Part shown: piece after piece, positions 1 to 8,959 of the stretch
Numbering within the stretch: the stretch's first letter is position 1
Layout: each line of letters begins with the position of its first letter
Virus record (IMG/VR): IMGVR_UViG_3300027687_000035
Coordinates: 1 to 35,862 of that record
Length of the DNA stretch: 35,862 nt
Source: a virus
Direction: 5' to 3' (one strand)
Notes under the pieces: generated by a model
Told to the model about the DNA's origin: nothing
Seen by the model: the letters and a program-made list of their open reading frames with translations, nothing else
Database searches by the model: none
Made by a program: the position numbers and the translations under genes

Positions 1-243
1 ACAGCTATCACCATGATATCAGGAGATACTGAAGCTGGTAAAGCTGTACTAGAAACACTAGAAGCTAATGAAGATCTTCCCTACTTGTTGCAGAAATTAC
101 AGAAAGCTCCCCTATTGTTTACAGAAGCTGGTGTTGTCGGTGAAGGCATAGCTGAAGGTTTAGGTTTGTTGTTAAAGTATGCAAAGAACAGCCCTATGCT
201 TAAAAGCTTAAAAAGTGGTGTAAAATCTCAGTTTCAAAAAATA
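1..243 (+). repeat. Left flank of the duplicated allele cassette (copy 1)
   Basis: Matches 33292-33534 with an offset of 33291 and three mismatches (two adjacent at about 128-129, one at about 166). The match stops abruptly after CAAAAAATA, where the two gene versions become unrelated at the DNA level. It is either the overlap of a circular assembly or a real repeat. Confidence 0.95.
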
Positions 244-2238
244 GGTATAAATGCAAAAGAAACATTAGAGAATAATCAGGGAACTACAACTATATCTAGC
301 ATGGGTGCTGGTGAAATTGATAACTTCATTACAACGCAAATTGCTAAGTTTGCTCCTGACTATAAAAAAGAAATTAATAAAATAGCACTAGATAGAAATC
401 CCAATGTTAAGGATATTAATAAGCCTAAAATACTAGTTGAAGATATTCATAAATTTTATGATCAACTAGCTTTAAAAAAACATGGCAGAAAATTAACTCT
501 TTCTAATCCAAAAGATTATGAAATAATTAAAAATGAAAATATAACATCTATAAAAAACCAACTTAATAAAGAAGTTTCCGGTAAAGGTTGGTATGATGAA
601 GATGTTCTTAAAATGTTTAATATGTTGTCTAAGATGCCAGGTTTTGACAAACTAGGAAACAGCGAAACACAAAGAGTAATATACTCAGCAATACTTGGTG
701 CTACGTCACCTGGACCGAAAGTTGCACAAAATACTAAATCAGGATCAGCACAATATCTTAAATATTTAAGAACGGGCAAATTTAGTACTGAAGCACCTCC
801 TAAAGGAACATCAGTCGAAAATATAAATATGGCTGGTTTTGGTCAGTATGGTTATCCCGATGGTCTTAAAATGGTTCAATTTTTATTGGATAAATTTGGT
901 GAAGATGGGTTTGCTGATTTTATGCTGTCACCAATAACTAAAAAAGAATTAACTAAACTTAGATTAGAAGCTGGTTTTAAATCCGGTCCAACTGGTATGA
1001 GTGGTACTGGTGATAGTCAGCATTTAGGTGCAACTATACTTGGAGATAAGGCTGGTAAATTCATGCTTAATATTCAAGGTTATCCCACAACTACAAAAGA
1101 TAAATGGTTTGTAAGAACTATAAGAAGAAGTGAAGGTACCTTTGGCGATCACATGGTTAAGAAGATTGACAAGAATAAAGGTACTGAAAAAATGGTTGAG
1201 CTTGGACAACCTAAAAATCAAAGTGAAAGATTACTAATGGACCAGCTTGTTAAAGATATTGTTAATGATCCACAATTAAAAGATTTAAACTTGTCAGAAC
1301 AAGATGCACAAGCTATACTTTGGTTTCGAGAGCAGACCTTACAAAACGATTTAGGTGTGCCAACAAAACCGGAAACATTTTCTGAAGGAGTGGAGAAAGT
1401 AAGTGGACAAGAAGGATTTGGAATTCTCGCAAGCGATGCTGACAAAGTTGCGATTGAATCGGGAACAATTAAACCTGACGGATACAGAGAAATCAGTTCC
1501 CGACAGCGAACAGTTAGAAATGACAGAAGACTTCAGCAACTCAATAATTCGGGAAGCGATGGCGGATCATCCGGACCTTACGGAGGAGGAAGCCAAACAA
1601 ATGATGGAGGAGTTGGGAGCTTAACATTTGAGCCTAACCCTGAAGTTCTAGCTAAGTATAACAAAGCTGGATTAACCATACCTATAGTTAAACAAGTTGA
1701 TGCCAAAACATCATCTCAGTCTTACAGTACTGATATGGCTAATGCTGTATCTAAGCATACTTATGGTCTACAAGTAACAATTCAAAAACCTGAAGATCTT
1801 TTAGATTCAAAATTATTTAGAACTGAGCATGGTGGTGGTTTTGCCATAAAACCTGATGGTGATATCGTAGGTGTATTCCAAGCACCAAATGCCCCACCTA
1901 AAACAATATATGCAACATTACAATTAGCAATCCAGCAAGGCGGAAACAAGCTAGATGCATTTAATACAATGCTTCCAAAAATATATCAGACAGTAGGAAT
2001 GAAGCCGGTATCAAGGGTTAAATGGAGTGATGAGTTTGCACCTGAAGGATGGAGCAAGGAAACATTTGCTAAATATAATAATGGAGAGCCTGATCTAGTA
2101 TTATTTGTTTATGACAAAAATTATTTTGGTGGATCTAAAATAGATGATTTGCCAATCTTTGAAGGACCGAATGGATATGGTGAAGCTCAACTAATACAAG
2201 ATAAAGCTTTAAAAGAATTAGGAGCTAACGATGGTTAA
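1..2238 (+). CDS. Large ejected/internal virion protein, allele A (5' truncated by contig start)
   Basis: The reading frame is open through the left edge; the ATG at 13 is internal, because the same residues sit at about position 182 of the 1006-aa protein at 32758-35778. Residues 1-77 from that ATG are nearly identical to allele B, then the sequences part completely at base 243. The centre has a K346-F350-D363-R368 pattern like HhH-GPD DNA glycosylases. A Gly/Ser-rich linker (about 510-540) leads to a C-terminal domain about 75-80% identical to allele B, with a GNAT-like look (GDIVGVF strand, helix, YQTVGMKPVSRVKW). The stop overlaps the next gene (ATGGTTAA). Position after gp15-like and before another internal virion gene suggests a T7 gp16-like ejected protein. 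Function is inferred. Confidence 0.7.
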   Translation, partial: TAITMISGDTEAGKAVLETLEANEDLPYLLQKLQKAPLLFTEAGVVGEGIAEGLGLLLKYAKNSPMLKSLKSGVKSQFQKIGINAKETLENNQGTTTISSMGAGEIDNFITTQIAKFAPDYKKEINKIALDRNPNVKDINKPKILVEDIHKFYDQLALKKHGRKLTLSNPKDYEIIKNENITSIKNQLNKEVSGKGWYDEDVLKMFNMLSKMPGFDKLGNSETQRVIYSAILGATSPGPKVAQNTKSGSAQYLKYLRTGKFSTEAPPKGTSVENINMAGFGQYGYPDGLKMVQFLLDKFGEDGFADFMLSPITKKELTKLRLEAGFKSGPTGMSGTGDSQHLGATILGDKAGKFMLNIQGYPTTTKDKWFVRTIRRSEGTFGDHMVKKIDKNKGTEKMVELGQPKNQSERLLMDQLVKDIVNDPQLKDLNLSEQDAQAILWFREQTLQNDLGVPTKPETFSEGVEKVSGQEGFGILASDADKVAIESGTIKPDGYREISSRQRTVRNDRRLQQLNNSGSDGGSSGPYGGGSQTNDGGVGSLTFEPNPEVLAKYNKAGLTIPIVKQVDAKTSSQSYSTDMANAVSKHTYGLQVTIQKPEDLLDSKLFRTEHGGGFAIKPDGDIVGVFQAPNAPPKTIYATLQLAIQQGGNKLDAFNTMLPKIYQTVGMKPVSRVKWSDEFAPEGWSKETFAKYNNGEPDLVLFVYDKNYFGGSKIDDLPIFEGPNGYGEAQLIQDKALKELGANDG
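1403..1624 (+). CDS. Nested out-of-frame small gene, allele A copy
   Basis: This 73-aa frame lies +1 inside the allele A gene. It starts at GTG directly after an in-frame TAA and is preceded by AAGGAG and GGAG (the latter 7 nt upstream). Its C-terminal end (HPDLTxEEAxxMMxELGA) matches the nested frame of allele B at 34916-35173, in the same relative frame and ending at the same point. The main frame here encodes a Gly/Ser/Asn-rich linker. The product would be a charged, helical, soluble protein with no family I recognise. The conservation of a second frame across diverged alleles, plus the ribosome binding sites, argue for a true overlapping gene; expression is unproven. Confidence 0.6.
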   Translation: MDKKDLEFSQAMLTKLRLNREQLNLTDTEKSVPDSEQLEMTEDFSNSIIREAMADHPDLTEEEAKQMMEELGA

Positions 2239-2322
2239 CATACTTGGTAAAGGTGCAGAGATACTAAACAAGCTGGATTTAGCACAGCAAAAAATTCATA
2301 AAGAAACTAGACCTGATAATGA
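2204..2322 (+). repeat. Right flank of the duplicated allele cassette (copy 1)
   Basis: Identical over 119 bases to 35744-35862, the end of the window (offset 33540). It covers the last codons of the ejected-protein gene and the start of the 947-aa gene. An exact match ending at the contig end is what an assembly-graph overlap gives. Confidence 0.95.
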
Positions 2323-5074
2323 TGTTACTGTGCTTCCTGGTGGAGATCTTGCTGTAAAAGGTATGGATGATGAAGGTGTAAAAGCTTTAAATAAAATTTT
2401 GAGTGAAGAAGGATATAAAGGTCCTGGTTTAAATTTAAAAAGAATAAACTTACTATTCAAGCCTGGTGATGATGGTACTGAGGTGTTTGATCTTGAAACC
2501 ATGCTTGTAAATATAAAGTCTAATAACAAAGAACTCTTTGCTTTTTTAAGAAGACCAAAACAGACAATGGATGGAATGGTTGCCCTGGCTGAACAAACTG
2601 GGTTCTCTGAAATAGTCTATAAATTTTTAAATAGAAAACCTGGTAACATTATGCCAGCCGAAGAAACAATTGGTGGTTTAATAGCCATGCTTAAAATTGG
2701 GCAAGATTTAAATAAAAAAGCATTGGCTATAACTAAGTCTTCTGATGAAGGCGAGAAGCTACAAGCTTTTAGAGAATTAAAGATTTTAGCTACAATACAA
2801 ACAAATCTATCTGCACAAGTTTCCGGGAATGTATCTGAATATGGAAGAGGTTTAGCTGTTGTGTCTAACATAGCTAAATTAAATAATATTAATCTTTCTG
2901 AATACACAAATAGTATTACTGATTTTGTAGAAAACATGGATGAAGGAATGGTTGATTATCATGCCCATGCTTTTTTAAATCTTCAAAATCCTGGCAAAGC
3001 TCATTACACAGTAAGAGGGTTTATGGCTAGAGGTTATGATATAGCGATGGAAATATATATCAATGCCCTACTTTCATCAGGAGTTACTCATGTAGTTAAC
3101 ATGGCTGGTAATTCTATGTTTCAGGTTTCAAGCACTCTAGAAAGTGGACTTTCTGGATTAATTGGGGAAGTTAGAACCCTTGGTGGAAGACGAGGCAAAA
3201 TTGGTGATCGTGCTTATATGGGTGAGATGTCGGCTGAAGCTTATGGAGCAAGGATGGCATTAGGTGATGCTTTTAAATCGTCTGCCTTATCATTTGGTGT
3301 AACTGGATCTGCTGGTGACTTTGTATCTAAAATAGATTTAAAAAGACCTAAATCTATTGGCTCTACTGATAACCTTGCCCATATTATGGAAATGGGGGCT
3401 AAAGGTGATTTTGGGGCTATGCTTGTAAATATGATTGGTGTCACAACTAGGTTGCCTGGAAGATTTCTTGCATCAGAAGATGAATTTTTTAAGGTCATAT
3501 CTAAACGTAAAGTTCTTTATCGAGAAGCTTACAGATCACAAATGATAACTTATGAAACAGCTTTAAGGGGAGGTGTTCCCAAAGACCAAGCTAAAATCAT
3601 GGCACAAAAAAAATACACAGATATTATAATAAACCCACCTGAAGACATTGTAGAAAAGATGACAGCCGAAGCCAAAATTATGACGTTTCAAAATGATCCC
3701 CAAGGGGCATGGGCTACATTGGTTAATGTTGCAAACTTACCAGGTATGAAAACTATTGTTCCCTTTTCTAAAACACCAACTAATATTATTCAGCAAGTGT
3801 TTGATAGGACATTTAATTATTCACCAATTTATAAAGCTTTAAAACAGAATATGCCAAACAACAAACAAGGCATTGATCAAGGTGGTAGCAAACAATCAGG
3901 TCTTGAATTTGATAGAGCTATGTCTAAGTTAGTTATGGGCAATGGATTGTTCTTTGGTATGGTTATGCTTGCTGATGGTGCGTTTGGTGATAACATAGTT
4001 ATAAATGGATCAGGACCTACTGATTGGAAAGCCAGGAGATATATGAGGGGTTCAAATGTTCCACCTTATTCCATCGGAATTAAACAAGAAAATGGCGAAT
4101 ATAAATATATTACTTTTAGCCGTTTAGATCCTTTGTCGGGTATATTAGCGATGGCAAGTGATTTTTCCTATTATTCTAAGAATGAAGATGATTCAACTGT
4201 TATAGAAAATCTAGCTAAAGCCGGATCTTTAGCTATAGCTGAATACGCAATGAATTTACCATTTCTTCAAGGTGTATCAGAAATATTTAAAGCTGGTGGA
4301 AATCCATATGGTAATAAAGACGATCTTTTTAAAAGGTTGACTAAAACTTTATCGGGCATTGGTGGTGATATTGCAATGACAGTCACTAATGAAATAAACA
4401 CTTATCTTCCGGAACAGTTTGAACTTCCAGGTGCTAGTTCATTTACCAGGACCTTGGAAAGAGTTGGTAATCCTATGGCTAACAATACAATGCTCACAAC
4501 TGAACAAATTGATGATGCTAACAGCTTTTACTTTCCTGAAGTTATGAAGGGTTTTTATGAAGCTCTTAATAGAGCTAAGTCAGGCAATGCAAAATATAAC
4601 AATCAATTGGAACCAGCTTTAGACTTTTGGGGCAACATTAAAACTCAAGGCAATGGTAAAAATTACGAATATTTCAGCCCTATTAAAATTCAAAGTGGAG
4701 GCTATACATCCCTAGACAAAGAATTAATCAGGCTGTCTGAACGAGGTTTTGTCTTTCAATCACATAGAAAGAAATATAATGGGGTCCAACTATCTGACAA
4801 ACAATTTAATAGATACGTTACTATATTAAACAACTCCAATAGAGTTAATCAAAAATACAGCCTTACTATAGGTGATGGCGGATACGATGCCACAAGAGCT
4901 TTGTTACCATCTTTAAATAATACAATTAGTAGCGAAGCCTATAAATTAGAGGTTGATGACGAAGAAAAATATAACATGTTAAATGTGATATTAGGTGATG
5001 CAAGAAGTAGTGCAATGAATATTATGTTAAGTACTGATGATAGATTAAAGATATTGTCGAGTGAAAATAAATAG
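2231..5074 (+). CDS. Large internal virion / ejection-type protein
   Basis: A 947-aa protein between the gp16-like gene and the tail fibre, where short-tailed phages keep ejected internal proteins. AGGAG in the preceding gene's last codons lies 7 nt before the ATG, and the two genes overlap by 8 nt, so they are translationally coupled. No signal peptide or clear enzyme motif is visible. Long amphipathic or moderately hydrophobic stretches occur (around 272-310, with NALLSSGVTHVVNMAGN, and around 578-595, with MGNGLFFGMVMLADGAFGD), which would suit a protein that inserts in or crosses the envelope during ejection. I do not recognise a named family; the internal virion role is inferred from position and size. 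Confidence 0.6.
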   Translation: MVNILGKGAEILNKLDLAQQKIHKETRPDNDVTVLPGGDLAVKGMDDEGVKALNKILSEEGYKGPGLNLKRINLLFKPGDDGTEVFDLETMLVNIKSNNKELFAFLRRPKQTMDGMVALAEQTGFSEIVYKFLNRKPGNIMPAEETIGGLIAMLKIGQDLNKKALAITKSSDEGEKLQAFRELKILATIQTNLSAQVSGNVSEYGRGLAVVSNIAKLNNINLSEYTNSITDFVENMDEGMVDYHAHAFLNLQNPGKAHYTVRGFMARGYDIAMEIYINALLSSGVTHVVNMAGNSMFQVSSTLESGLSGLIGEVRTLGGRRGKIGDRAYMGEMSAEAYGARMALGDAFKSSALSFGVTGSAGDFVSKIDLKRPKSIGSTDNLAHIMEMGAKGDFGAMLVNMIGVTTRLPGRFLASEDEFFKVISKRKVLYREAYRSQMITYETALRGGVPKDQAKIMAQKKYTDIIINPPEDIVEKMTAEAKIMTFQNDPQGAWATLVNVANLPGMKTIVPFSKTPTNIIQQVFDRTFNYSPIYKALKQNMPNNKQGIDQGGSKQSGLEFDRAMSKLVMGNGLFFGMVMLADGAFGDNIVINGSGPTDWKARRYMRGSNVPPYSIGIKQENGEYKYITFSRLDPLSGILAMASDFSYYSKNEDDSTVIENLAKAGSLAIAEYAMNLPFLQGVSEIFKAGGNPYGNKDDLFKRLTKTLSGIGGDIAMTVTNEINTYLPEQFELPGASSFTRTLERVGNPMANNTMLTTEQIDDANSFYFPEVMKGFYEALNRAKSGNAKYNNQLEPALDFWGNIKTQGNGKNYEYFSPIKIQSGGYTSLDKELIRLSERGFVFQSHRKKYNGVQLSDKQFNRYVTILNNSNRVNQKYSLTIGDGGYDATRALLPSLNNTISSEAYKLEVDDEEKYNMLNVILGDARSSAMNIMLSTDDRLKILSSENK

Positions 5075-5101
5075 TGTATAAAACCTAGAGAGGTAATCTA
5101 G
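5054..5101 (+). promoter_or_regulatory. Promoter with ACCTAG box before the tail-fibre operon
   Basis: TTGTCG (5054-5059), a 17-base spacer and TATAAA (5077-5082) form a sigma70-like promoter. It is followed at once by ACCTAG (5083) and ATCTAG, so CTAGA (5085-5089) and TCTAG (5097-5101) can pair around a loop GAGGTAA that holds the Shine-Dalgarno of the fibre gene. Related boxes occur at 17633, 19747 and 26329. Promoter activity is inferred. Confidence 0.5.
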
Positions 5102-5102
5102 A

Positions 5103-6350
5103 ATGGCAACTTATAATGTAACGGCACAAACTAGAAGAGTTCAACATACCGGCAATGGAACAACCGGGAACTTTGCTTTTGCGTTTCAAATAAATGCTAC
5201 ATCACAATTAAAAGTCTATGTTGATAGTACCGAAAAAGAAGAAAGCACTCATTATGTTGTCACATTAAATTCAGGTACTGGTGCCGGTACTGTTGGTTTT
5301 ACTTCAGGCAACCACCCTACTAACTCTCAGACTGTTACTTTACTTTCAGATATTCCTTTTGCCAGGACATCAGTTTATACATCAGGTGGTCAGCTTACAT
5401 CAGCTAGTCTAGAAGATGACTTTGATACGAATATGTTTATTCATCAGCAGACTAATGAAGAGATTGATAGATCTTTAAGACTAGCCGAGCATGATACCAT
5501 ACCCGGTGCTAACATGACCTTGCCGGTAAAAGCTACCAGGTTAGGAAAGTTATTAGGTTTTAATGCTTCTACTGGTAATCCTGAAGCCACATTTACAATA
5601 ACCAATGGAAACACATTAGCAAGTCAATCAGCTAACATTGCTACGTTGGCTGGGATATCAAGTAACATCACAAGTGTTGCTGGGATATCAGCCTCTAATC
5701 TTTCAACTGTAGCTGGGGTTGCATCTAATGTGGCAACTGTAGCTGGCATTTCTAGTGCTGTTTCTACAGTAGCTTCTAATATAAGTAATATTAATTCGTC
5801 TAGTGCTAATGCTACAATTGCTCAAAACTATGCAACTAAAGTTGATGGTGTTGTTCCAAGCACTTCTGATTTTTCATCTAAAGCACAAGCTGTTGGTGGT
5901 ACTGGTGTAACTGGTGTAACTGGTTCAGCTAGAGAATGGGCAATTGGTGGTGGAACTAATCCTAATGCAACAGTTCATGTAGATAGTGCAGATGATTATT
6001 CAGCTAAAGGTTATGCAATAGGTGCTTTAGATAGAGGTTCAAATACTGGTAAACACTCTGCAAAAGATTGGGCAACTTATACTGCTGGTACAGTAGATGG
6101 ATCAGCTTATTCAGCTAAGTATTGGGCAACTCAATCGGCTTTATCTAAAACAGAATTTTCTAATATCTATCATGGTTCAGCTTCAAGTGATCCTAGTGGT
6201 GGAACTGTTAGTGCTGGAGATTTGTATTTTAATAGCAGTTCTAATGTACTTAAATTTTATACTGGCTCTGCATGGAACACAGTAGAAGCAACTGATACAT
6301 CAACTTTAGCATCAAAGGGATTCGCTACAGCAATGGCTGTGGCTTTATAG
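5103..6350 (+). CDS. Tail fibre protein with T7 gp17-type N-terminal domain
   Basis: 415 aa. Residues 1 to about 135 match the T7-type tail-fibre N-terminal domain that fixes the fibre to the tail: the VQHTGNGTTGNFAFAFQ start, the Y-V segment with TVTLLSDIPFARTS, and a DDFDTNMFIHQQTNEEIDRSLRLAE ending, which I know from this family. The middle has repeated hydrophobic/Ser-Ala units (TVAGISSNV-like, about 185-235), expected to form a trimeric shaft. The C-terminal part has AKDWA/AKYWA repeats and a GDLYFNSSSNVLKFYTGSAW segment common at fibre ends. It is first in a unit with its own promoter, and short downstream genes probably add or exchange tips. Confidence 0.85.
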   Translation: MATYNVTAQTRRVQHTGNGTTGNFAFAFQINATSQLKVYVDSTEKEESTHYVVTLNSGTGAGTVGFTSGNHPTNSQTVTLLSDIPFARTSVYTSGGQLTSASLEDDFDTNMFIHQQTNEEIDRSLRLAEHDTIPGANMTLPVKATRLGKLLGFNASTGNPEATFTITNGNTLASQSANIATLAGISSNITSVAGISASNLSTVAGVASNVATVAGISSAVSTVASNISNINSSSANATIAQNYATKVDGVVPSTSDFSSKAQAVGGTGVTGVTGSAREWAIGGGTNPNATVHVDSADDYSAKGYAIGALDRGSNTGKHSAKDWATYTAGTVDGSAYSAKYWATQSALSKTEFSNIYHGSASSDPSGGTVSAGDLYFNSSSNVLKFYTGSAWNTVEATDTSTLASKGFATAMAVAL

Positions 6351-6360
6351 GGAGTAAGAT

Positions 6361-7026
6361 ATGGCTCAAGATTTTGAAAGACTTTTTTTAACTGGAGTAG
6401 GAACAACTGCTCAAGACTTACCAGATGGTTCTGATTTTAATTCAGATGATACAATCATTGGGATTAACATGGCAAACACAAGTGTTAATGCTATAACAGC
6501 ATCATGTTTTATGACATCAAGTGTTCTTAGTTATGGTGCTGATTTTACATTTGTTGTTACTGTGGTCGGTGGTAATTTCTTAATAGATGGTCAGACCAAA
6601 CCACAACTTACGTTATACAAAGGTTTTACATATACATTTGATGTAAGCCATAGCAGTAATAGTGGTCATGTGTTACGATTTGCTACGCAAGCTGAAGGTG
6701 CTAATAGTTCTATTATTACTGCTGGTGTAACTGCAACTGGTACACCTTCACAAGCTAATGCAAAGGTTGTGATTACAACTTCATCAACAACAGCATCAAC
6801 CCTATATTATTATTGCACTCAACATAGTGGAATGGGTAACTCAATCACAGTTACAAACGTACATTACATAATAAAAGATGCACCTATACCTAGTGGATCA
6901 GCACTACAGTTACTAGATGGTGGAGCTAAGATGGTGGTGCAAAATAACGACAGAATGTTTTTTCAATCTAACACAGCATCTAGCTTAGATGTTTGGTTAT
7001 CAAGAGTTGATTCAATTAGCACATAA
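6361..7026 (+). CDS. Tail-associated structural protein with inserted cupredoxin-like domain
   Basis: 221 aa, 10 nt after the fibre gene. The ends (residues 1-55 and about 168-221, with VNAITASCFMTSS and APIPSGSALQLLDGGAK) form one beta-rich unit seen in tail or baseplate proteins of marine phages. Between them sits a plastocyanin-like domain: a TLYKGFTYTFDVS strand, then H103, and C152, H155 and M158 in YYCTQHSGMG, the spacing of type 1 copper ligands. All four ligands are present, so copper binding is plausible but not shown; such folds in phages could also serve only structure or glycan contact. The insertion architecture is read from the sequence; the tail role comes from neighbours. Confidence 0.65.
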   Translation: MAQDFERLFLTGVGTTAQDLPDGSDFNSDDTIIGINMANTSVNAITASCFMTSSVLSYGADFTFVVTVVGGNFLIDGQTKPQLTLYKGFTYTFDVSHSSNSGHVLRFATQAEGANSSIITAGVTATGTPSQANAKVVITTSSTTASTLYYYCTQHSGMGNSITVTNVHYIIKDAPIPSGSALQLLDGGAKMVVQNNDRMFFQSNTASSLDVWLSRVDSIST

Positions 7027-7036
7027 AGGTTTTTAA

Positions 7037-8152
7037 ATGGCATATATAGGAAACCAAGTAGACACATCATTCACAAGTCTTATCAAGCAAGATTTAACTG
7101 GTGCTTCTGGAACAAGCCTTACATTAACTCATGCAGTAGCTAATGCAAATGACATAGCATTATACATAAATAATGTTAGACAAGAACCGACCTCTGCATA
7201 TAGTACAAATGGTACAGCAGTTAGTCTTACTGGTAGTGTCGGAACATCAGATGATATTTATGTTTTGTATTTAGCAAGAGCAGTTCAAACAACTGTTCCT
7301 CCTGATGGAAGTGTAAGCACAGGTAAATTAGCAGATGGTTCTGTAACAACTGCAAAACTTCAAGCTGGTTTAACCAAAAATGCTATTGTTAATTCTTTTA
7401 CACCTACAACTTTAACTGGTTCAGCTACAGGGCAAACTATTGCTTTGTCAGGTCAATACATGGATTCAGCATCAACTGTTAAGCTTCGTAAAGTTTCTGA
7501 TAATAGTGATGTTGGAACTAATCTTTCACATACAAACGATCAAAGTGTAACTATAGCTACAACAAGTACGTTTGCAAGTGTAGCAACAAATTATAAACTT
7601 GTTTTTCAAAATCCAAATAGTAGTGAGTATATACATTCTACAATTATAACTATAGGTCTCCCTGATATAGTGCTATTTAATAGTGATGATTTTGGTGGAA
7701 GTGGCGATATTAGTTCTGTAACTGGTGGTTGGACTGTTAGTAGCTATAATCACAATTCAAGTGGAGAGGCAGGTGCAACTGCTGATAGAATTAAAACAAG
7801 AATTAATGGTACTGCTCAAACTGGGTATGGTATTGGTTACGGCATAAGAAGCACTAATAAAGTTGTTATACCAGCTGGGTACACAAAAATAGAAATTATT
7901 TACAGGTCTGTAACTAGTAATAATAACTTCTATCTTTCAGAAACAACTCTTGGAATGGCTCAGAATAATCGAACAAGTAGTGGTCATACTGATGGGTTAT
8001 CATCACATAATCCTACTGCTGGTACAAAGACAATTACAATAGATTCTACTATAGCAGATGGTACTGGGTATTATTTTTACTTTGCATCTTATGGTGGTCA
8101 ATATGCAAATGTAAACCAAGAAATCACAAAGATTAGAATTTATGCAGGATAG
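7037..8152 (+). CDS. Tail fibre/tip-like protein, YIG-type N-terminus
   Basis: 371 aa. The N-terminal about 110 residues (MAYIGN, LTLTHAVANANDIALYINNVRQ, then PPDGSVSTGKLADGSVTTAKL) form an attachment domain typical of marine phage fibre tips and are paralogous to the start of the protein at 8960. A middle Ig-like stretch (about 120-205) is followed by a Gly/Asn/Ser/Tyr-rich beta domain that probably contacts the receptor. There are no Cys residues, signal peptide or membrane segment. It lies in a same-strand array of five adhesin-like genes. The precise fold of the C-terminal half is unknown to me. Confidence 0.6.
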   Translation: MAYIGNQVDTSFTSLIKQDLTGASGTSLTLTHAVANANDIALYINNVRQEPTSAYSTNGTAVSLTGSVGTSDDIYVLYLARAVQTTVPPDGSVSTGKLADGSVTTAKLQAGLTKNAIVNSFTPTTLTGSATGQTIALSGQYMDSASTVKLRKVSDNSDVGTNLSHTNDQSVTIATTSTFASVATNYKLVFQNPNSSEYIHSTIITIGLPDIVLFNSDDFGGSGDISSVTGGWTVSSYNHNSSGEAGATADRIKTRINGTAQTGYGIGYGIRSTNKVVIPAGYTKIEIIYRSVTSNNNFYLSETTLGMAQNNRTSSGHTDGLSSHNPTAGTKTITIDSTIADGTGYYFYFASYGGQYANVNQEITKIRIYAG

Positions 8153-8161
8153 GAGCATAGA

Positions 8162-8668
8162 ATGGCATTAAGTAAAATTCAAGCTGAGTCAATGAACCTA
8201 GCAGACACATATGCTTTTAGTGGAACTGTAAGTGGTACTAGTGTGGCAGGAAGTTCTGCATTTATGGCTAGAAATGATTCTACTAGTTGGGCTACAGCAT
8301 CAGATAATGGAATCTTAGCTTTTAATAATGATTCTACTGAGGACAGTTTTGACACAGATAGTTGTTACAACACATCAACTTATAAATTTACAGCACCTGC
8401 AAATGGTGTTTATATGTTTAACTATTCTGTATATACGGCTAATGCTGATACTAGTAATGCTTTTTCTTTTCTTAAAAACTCAGCAAAAGTTGCTTCACAA
8501 CATAATAATGGAGAATATTTTTCTTATGATCAAGGAAATCAAGACCACACTCAAACTTCGTCACTTATTATCAATTTAGCAAGTGGAGACACTATAGCAG
8601 TTTGTTCTTCAAGCACTTCAGATTATCATGTAGGACATAGTCATTGGGGAGGTTGCCGATTGGCATAG
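8162..8668 (+). CDS. C1q/TNF-like fibre tip protein
   Basis: 168 aa. It starts MALSKIQAESMN, a short attachment peptide shared with the gene at 9859 (MALTKLNSASV). From about residue 30 it has the look of a C1q/TNF-like jelly roll: FMARNDSTSW, ILAFNNDSTEDSFDTDSCYN, YKFTAPANGVYMFNYSVY, then SSLIINLASGDTIAV and the final GCRLA. Such domains trimerise and bind receptors at phage fibre tips. The leader TAGGAGCATAGAATGGCATTAA is almost the same as that of the gene at 9859, pointing to duplication. Confidence 0.65.
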   Translation: MALSKIQAESMNLADTYAFSGTVSGTSVAGSSAFMARNDSTSWATASDNGILAFNNDSTEDSFDTDSCYNTSTYKFTAPANGVYMFNYSVYTANADTSNAFSFLKNSAKVASQHNNGEYFSYDQGNQDHTQTSSLIINLASGDTIAVCSSSTSDYHVGHSHWGGCRLA

Positions 8669-8677
8669 GAAAATATT

Positions 8678-8953
8678 ATGAATTATTTAGAATTAAAAAG
8701 ATGGGATAACGAACACAGTTCTGTCTGGAAAGAAATAGTTTCTAGGTTTGGTCAGTCAGATTATGATGATGAAGCTAAAAGAACTAAACATATGGCTACT
8801 CTAAAAGCAGAATGGGAAGCTAAGAAATACCAAAGAGATAGAGCAATAGAATATCCTGCAATAGCAGACCAACTAGATGACATCTACCACAATGGTGTAG
8901 TTGCTTGGAAAGCAACAATCAAAACAATTAAAGATAAATATCCAAAGGAGTAA
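8678..8953 (+). CDS. Small charged protein in the tail-fibre cluster
   Basis: 91 aa, strongly charged and mostly helical. The C-terminal half reads YPAIADQLDDIYHNGVVAWK and ends in DKYPKE, a signature I have seen in short proteins or domains next to tail-fibre genes in many phages. No enzyme motif, signal peptide or membrane segment. By position it may help fibre folding or assembly; that is inference. Confidence 0.5.
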   Translation: MNYLELKRWDNEHSSVWKEIVSRFGQSDYDDEAKRTKHMATLKAEWEAKKYQRDRAIEYPAIADQLDDIYHNGVVAWKATIKTIKDKYPKE

Positions 8954-8959
8954 TAAGCC

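Noticed and set aside
8328-8579. 83-codon frame inside the C1q-like fibre gene
   Set aside because: Leu/Ile/His-rich product with no family, no ribosome binding site and no conserved counterpart in the paralogous fibre genes, unlike the nested frames at 1403 and 34916.
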